Of a DNA stretch of 64,000 nt, positions 58,656-64,000 are shown in pieces; positions within the stretch are counted from its first letter, which is position 1; each line of letters opens with the position of its first letter. The notes below the pieces were generated by a model. That model was not told the DNA's origin and ran no database searches. It worked only from the letters and a program-made list of their open reading frames with translations. The position numbers were made by a program, and so were the translations under genes. The stretch comes from Macrosoma leucophasiata (taxonomy: Eukaryota > Arthropoda > Insecta > Lepidoptera > Hedylidae): NCBI GenBank assembly GCA_036365455.1, contig JAWQUS010000016.1:10687001-10751000 (forward strand), read 5' to 3'.

Positions 58656-59547
58656 TTTTCGTGATCGAATTTGAATAAAGAGGGAGAACGGTAACAGTCC
58701 ACCGAGGTGGACTTTTGCTTCGAAATTGTTTTGTAATTAGTTTATTTTAATTTAATCTGTAATTGTAAAAATACTTTATGAATAAGTAAACATTTATCTT
58801 TATTACAATGTTATATAGCGTTTTCTAATTAGTATTTAACATTTTAATTTCCGCCAGTAACAGAATTTAATGCGGTTATGACAATGACCCGTAATGCTTA
58901 CGAGGATCGTGGCCTAAAAAGCGCTGTTTCTAAATTCGTACACACAAACGAGAAGTACTAGGAAAGATATCCCTCGACGTTCCCCTTACAGATCCCCGAC
59001 ATAAGTTGAACAGCAAGCAGCATATCTTAACAGAAAATAACGAATTCTATATAGTAGATTCTCGTCTATTTATCGTAAAAGTTAATGTTATATAGCGGGT
59101 GGCAGGCAATGACCATAACTAGGATTTCTTGGGCTATATTCTGACATTATGTAAATTGCAATAAGGCCTTCTCGTATCTTTAATTCTGTCCTGAACATTT
59201 ACATGTTTAGGACAGAATTTAAGAGGTAGTGCAAACTGTTTATTTATCATTTGGGATTTCAAGACTTTTAAGATATGTCAGGAATCAATAACTATATTGA
59301 ACTAAACTAAGGAATAACAATAGATACACATGTCATGACTGTTTCCAACTGTAAAAATTATACACACTTACTCATAACGTTTAATTTCTCCTTTTACAAA
59401 CTGATAACAGTAACTGAGTAACTGAGTTGAGGAACAGAAAAGGAGGCATTCATTGTCATTCACTGATAGGGTTCAAAAGGCTGATGAATACTGAGAAAAA
59501 AGTGGAGTGATAAAATCAATAGCAATACAAAAAATTTAAAAAAAACT
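58656..59547. other. No gene; one small hairpin
   Basis: A short fold-back at 59182-59219 (aattctgtcctgaaca / tgtttaggacagaatt) is the only structure seen. Confidence 0.4.
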
Positions 59548-59872
59548 TTTAAAAAACGTAACTTCACGCCTGTAGTCCCCGAAGGGGTAGGCAGAGGAAA
59601 ATGCATGCATTCATGCATACATGCAAACATCCACGATTCGTCGGTTACGTTTTTGGCCCATGTAACAGGTGGCGAGCCTGTTGACATCTCCGGGCACATT
59701 ACCAAACTTCGAGGTACTGGTAAATTTCTAGAAAATTGACAAATCCCAAATAGAACCAATGATAAAGGACTTACACCATTATCTCTGATAGCCCCCTACC
59801 CGGGAATTGAACCCAGGACCTCAGCGTAGTAGTAGTGGCCTGCTACCACTGGGCTACCGAGGCATTAAAATA
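59548..59872 (-). mobile_element. tRNA-headed SINE, full inverse copy
   Basis: Tail at the left (cgtaacttcacgcctgtagt, cgaaggggtaggcagagg) and tRNA-like head at the right (gaattgaacccaggacctc, gcctgctaccactgggctac). Nearly complete relative to 15660-15973. A run of A lies at the tail side. Confidence 0.85.
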
Positions 59873-60349
59873 ATACTTGATTAAATAAAATACTCAACTC
59901 GCATTAACATTGAATTCACTGAATTAAAAAGGTCAAAAGGAACACCTACAAAGAAGCGATCTTTATCAGTCAACATCGTTTAATTGAAATGACTTATTTT
60001 ATTCGCTCTTATTTACCCCGAAACCAAAACAGGAACGAATCGACGAATCTGGAATCTCATTTGAAGTCGAAACTGCCTTATCGCGTCGATTTTAAAGGCC
60101 CATAGCATTTTTTATTGCTTCCGTTTTAAACCAATACGGTAGAAATAAAACAGAAGCGAAATGAAATTTCTTTCTTCAATAGTATTCTCAAAGGTTACAA
60201 ACGTTTTATTTAGGAAACGACATCTAAATCACATTTTGTCCTTTTCGTGCTGGCGACGAGGAGAATTTCGGCTTAACATTAACTGATAATGTCTTGAAAT
60301 ATAGTCTCTATTTGTGTTTACGTAAGGGGAATAATCAAAAAATTATACG
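59873..60349. other. No gene seen
   Basis: No open frame or repeat of note. Confidence 0.4.
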
Positions 60350-60636
60350 TTTTTCTTTTATGTTATGTAAGTGGCAAACAAGCATGCAGCTCACATCGAT
60401 GTTAAGTGATGACTGCAGCCTATAGACACTCACACAAAGACTAAGGAAAAATGCAGATGCGTTACCACTCCTGAGGCCTAAGGTGTTATGCCTTTGTGCC
60501 GGAAATAACAGGGCTGTACATTACGACCTGACCGGAACACGATAGTGCTGAACACTACCATTTAGCGGCAAGTATATTAGGTAATGCGGTGGTGCCTACG
60601 CCCACGAGCTGCGTCACTGGAGCCCTACCACCAGTT
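60350..60636 (-). mobile_element. ~290-bp poly(A)-tailed repeat, near full length
   Basis: T-rich start (ctttta tgttatgtaagtggc), then ttaagtgatgactgcagcct, gttatgcctttgtgccggaa and ggtaatgcggtggtgcctac, ending ggagccctaccaccagt. Only a few bases are deleted. Confidence 0.82.
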
Positions 60637-60674
60637 TGTGTATTATTTTATATTGTGTTTTAATACTGAATCAG

Positions 60675-60945
60675 CAGAATGATGTCCAATGCTGGAACAA
60701 AGCCTCCCAATAAAAGGGGAAATGCCATAATCACCATATGTCTAGCATGCGGATTGGCGTTTGCAGTTCGGTAGTTTTATCGCAGGATGCTGCTGCGCAT
60801 CTTGCGTTTTTGTACTCACTACCTACCCGTTGGCATGGTTTGACCACCATTGTTTGGTTGACTGACTGCATTAGTGGAAGAATTCCTTTCGAATACAAGA
60901 AAATTCTTCTGCTAGTGGGCGGTGGGTCGTCACGTCCCGACGCTA
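60675..60945 (-). repeat. Probable LINE 3'-end relic
   Basis: atgatgtccaatgctggaac and aaagcctcccaataaaagg parallel the 3' text of the RTE LINE at 8020-8070 (cgtccactgctgaacatagg, cctcccccaagg). The rest is too diverged. The plus-strand 71-codon frame here is therefore not called a gene. Confidence 0.4.
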
Positions 60946-60949
60946 AGAC

Positions 60950-61099
60950 TTAGCCTGGGTTGCATCACTATATTTGTTAAAGTTATTGTAACATTTCACA
61001 TCCCACTCTAACTTTAACAGATTTCTTTAAGTTAGAGAAAGATGTGAAATGTTAAAATAACTATAACTTTAAGAAATTTCATGATGCAACCCAGGCTAA
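60950..61099. mobile_element. MITE-like palindrome, 150 bp
   Basis: The ends ttagcctgggttgcatca and tgatgcaacccaggctaa are exact inverse copies. Inner segments tcacatcccactctaacttt and agttagagaaagatgtgaaa also pair. It would fold almost end to end. Confidence 0.85.
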
Positions 61100-63154
61100 A
61101 TAACTTGTCCAAATCCCATAGCTGACCTCAAGTCATCTAGATAGCAGTGTATGTATCTCCACGCCATCGCTGGGTAAGCAGAGTGCGTGGAGCGTCAAGT
61201 ATCTCGGTTCTTACTTATGTCGCGTGCTTCTTCTACATTCGTCTGTAAAACTCAGAGTGATAGATAATCAAATTAAAACATAATTATTGATTTTATTTTA
61301 CTTTTCTCGGAGCCATATCTGTACACATGTCGCTTTATCTCGACATTTGTTTCTAAGTCCTCTTCCATAATATCTTGAAGTAAAAGATTTTTAGGGTAAT
61401 AAATGTGTCAATATTTTTTTAAGGATTATTTTGATTATAACGATAGTGGCAAAGAAGAATACAGTTCACGTCGATGCACCTTCCCAGTCATCTGAACAGC
61501 GTGTGCTAAATCTGAGGTTTAACCCAGAATTTGATTGAAGACTTGAATTAGCTGAGAGTAGGCTTTACGAAACGCCTTTATTTCCTGAAAGGGTAGACAG
61601 ATTTAAATGCATGCGTGCAGATACTCACAATTCGTGTGTTACGTTTAGCCCCACGTAAGAGATGGCAATTACCAAATACCGAGGATAACACTGGGACACT
61701 TCCTTCATGAGGAAAATTCCAATGGCGTTTAGCTCCCGCGATGGGTGGGGGGAAAATTCTAGAGGCAAATAATAATATTATGTAGGCATTACGCGGTTTA
61801 CCGAAAATGTTGAATCTTAACTTAAAATTTGATACTTACTTCAACTACTATATACAATTTTAAAAACTAAGACTTGTATGAAACAAAGGGCATGGAAGGT
61901 GCACTTTATTCCTGCCGGGATAGCGCTGTCTCGTCAGCACTGGTTTTGTGTGAGTCATCGTCTAGCGAATGCTCCGTGACCTACTGAAAACTTTTAAATC
62001 CGCGCCACATCTCGACTCGGCGCAGACTTTCACAATAGTACTTGTATTTTCTTTTTAGTTACTACACAATGTTTGGCATATTTCAAACGAGAACTACCAA
62101 GTTTTGTATTGGCAACTCGTATGATAGCCTCGGATTTTCTTTTCGTTTTTATTTTTATTTTATGTGTTTAATAAAACTTGATCCTTCTTTCAATTTGGGA
62201 ACGTTTTAGGGTCGCTTAAAACTTTCCAACCAATCTCATAAAATGTTGAACTGAATTGTATGTAGTATCAAGCTAAAATGTGTTTTTGAAAGTAAGGAGC
62301 ATAAAAAGTCAAGCGTTATTATTTCTATATCAACGTGAACTACACAGTGGTTCGCCACTATCATAATATAGTAAAATGTTATGTCTAGATTATTTATGCT
62401 CTTCGTTATTAAAGGTCAATTTTCTCCAATCAATTCGCAATAAGATGTCGTGGCACCGTGGGACAGTTCCTGTAGTAACCTTACCCCCTTATTCATAAAC
62501 GTATTTTAGCTAAAAAAACCATACCAAAGTTACACAACTGCAGCTGTGTACGTGAATTTATAGCTTCGACTTTTTCAACGCTGCAGTCGAGCGTAATATG
62601 TTAATCACTTTAAAATTCCAACACGGCAGAGTTTCGGCATTAAAAAGTATCAAAATTGTTGTATCTGAAATATTCCGGCCTAAAAGAGCATTATATCACA
62701 TTCATGGGATATCTGCTACACAACTCTAGGATACCTTAGATTCACAATATCTTTAGCGAGAATATATATTTTTTTCAATTCACTATTATTATTTACGTTA
62801 TTCAATACCAATATTATAAAGGAGAAAAATTCGAAAATTCGGAAAGTTTCGATTGTTTGTTTGATTGAATTAAATAGACTTAACGAGACTACAGAACCTT
62901 TTTAAATAATTCATTCACAATTATTACTAATGAACACTGTTTATGTTGTTAGTCGAAATAATTTAGGGATACTTACAAAAACTAAAATAAAATTAAGCCA
63001 AAGACAAATAAACAAAAATTGCTTACATTGCTTATGTGATTGCATCGCCCATTTTACCTATAACCAATGCATTTTGGTCAAATTAAATAATTCAATGTTT
63101 ATTCGAATTGATAATAAGTTAATATTGATCAACTTCAATCTATATCTTTATTGA
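61100..63154. other. No gene; SINE scraps
   Basis: A diverged inverse SINE piece lies at 61575-61700 (cctgaaagggtagacagatt, gcatgcgtgcagatactcac). 61930-62030 is GC-richer (ctccgtgacctactgaaaac, cgcgccacatctcgactcgg). No frame of interest is seen. Confidence 0.4.
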
Positions 63155-63343
63155 AGACCCGGTTAGTCCAGCTGTCCAGATGACCGTGATTTGAAGGGTT
63201 GCGGGTTCGATCCCCGCCCGGGACAAATATTTGTATTTGTTTGTGTATATACTTAATGTATGTATGTATACAACGGCACCCACGAGATAGGTTTATATAA
63301 GTATACCTAGTGTGGGGTTGTGAGTGATAGCGTATAAAAAAAA
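63155..63343 (+). mobile_element. tRNA-derived SINE, copy 2
   Basis: agacccggttagtccagctg, then gttgcgggttcgatccccgc (B-box-like), gacaaatatttgtatttgtt, caacggcacccacgagatag and agtgtggggttgtgagtgat, ending in an A-rich run. It matches 33491-33703 with small gaps. Confidence 0.82.
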
Positions 63344-63888
63344 TAAGTAAAAATCAAAATCCGTGCTGTCTGTGCACTTCCAATGGAACCTACTCGTATA
63401 TGGCAAAGTCCAGCTTTCTATGAGTAGATTTCGCTTTGCATTGTATGTCAGTCAATCAGTCGGTAATGGACGGGTTTGATTATGTAGGTTTATTGAACAT
63501 TTGAACAATTTCAGACTTCACGATGCTTTCAATTTTTTTTATTTTCATTTTGAATTCACAGTGTAGATATTTTATTATAGTCCTTTGAAACGAATAAAAT
63601 AAAATATAATATTAAGTTCTCTATTTAAGGGCATACTTTCCCGATACCTTTTGAGAATAATAAAGAAATATTTACAAATTGTTGCTGAACAAATTTTTCT
63701 CCGAGCTCTTTATTGGCATTTCAATTTTATTTCCCAAGTGATATAATATAATGAGACATTTGAACGAAACACTTATTTTATCCTGTGTTTCGATTTCCGT
63801 AGCTAACTACGAGTACTATACATATTTGATTTAAGTGAAAAAGGAAAAACGGAATGAACCACTGAAAATATAGGAAGAAGTAGGCTAT
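63344..63888. other. No gene seen
   Basis: AT-rich. Short frames only. Confidence 0.4.
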
Positions 63889-64000
63889 ACTGGTAGCTCG
63901 CGGGCGTGGGCACCACCGCATTACCAAATTTACTTGCCGCTAAATGGTAGTGGTCAGCACTATCGTGTTCCGGTCAGGTGGTAATGTACGGCTCTGTAAT
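63889..64000 (+). repeat. ~290-bp repeat, cut by the window end
   Basis: tggtagctcgcgggcgtggg, caccaccgcattaccaaatt, cgctaaatggtagtggtcag and ggtggtaatgtacggctctg, running off the window edge in the poly(A)-on-plus orientation. Confidence 0.85.

Noticed and set aside
60738..60953. 71-codon frame MSSMRIGVCSSVV...
   Set aside because: It lies in a probable LINE 3' relic and runs into the end of the next MITE. No domain.

Overview
The window looks like nuclear DNA of a moth or butterfly (Lepidoptera). The non-coding DNA is AT-rich and packed with short mobile elements. These include Helitron-like elements with a TC...CTAG structure inserted between A and T, RTE-clade LINEs with an ATG-repeat tail, a mariner, tRNA- and 5S-derived SINEs, and several hairpin or TIR elements. 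The order is an inference from these repeat types and from the insect-type genes. No species is claimed.

Four protein genes are supported. (1) An alkaline phosphatase on the minus strand (2674-7245, five exons, 520 aa) carries all the metal ligands and the catalytic serine, but has no C-terminal GPI signal. (2) A twelve-exon minus-strand gene (19089-31935, 600 aa) was reconstructed by joining splice sites. Every GT-AG junction keeps phase, and the product matches ODAD4/TTC25, the outer dynein arm docking protein with TPR repeats. (3, 4) Two intronless TTLL1-type tubulin polyglutamylase genes lie tail to tail (42988-44268 plus, 44390-45688 minus), with stop codons 121 bp apart. ODAD4 and TTLL1 are both axonemal genes, so 19-46 kb looks like a sperm-flagellum or cilium neighbourhood.

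Layout: 0-2.6 kb, hairpins and a dead LINE C-terminus. 2.6-7.3 kb, alkaline phosphatase with a 1.4 kb Helitron filling intron 1. 8-11.7 kb, a 5'-truncated RTE LINE with a clean target-site duplication, then a broken THAP-domain element split by a Helitron. 12-18.9 kb, inverted-repeat elements, SINEs and a LINE remnant. 19-32 kb, ODAD4. 32-42 kb, repeats and an RTE endonuclease ORF. 43-45.7 kb, the TTLL1 pair. 46.4-47.8 kb, a mariner nested in a Helitron. 49.6-56.4 kb, scattered degenerate copies of sequence from 16.7-33.4 kb, including a dead copy of ODAD4 exon 11. 57-64 kb, repeats, with no gene recognised.

The most unusual signals are the ruined second copy of the ODAD4 region, the convergent TTLL1 retrogene pair, a 5S rRNA-headed SINE, and a series of perfect short hairpins. 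I found no convincing entirely new system.
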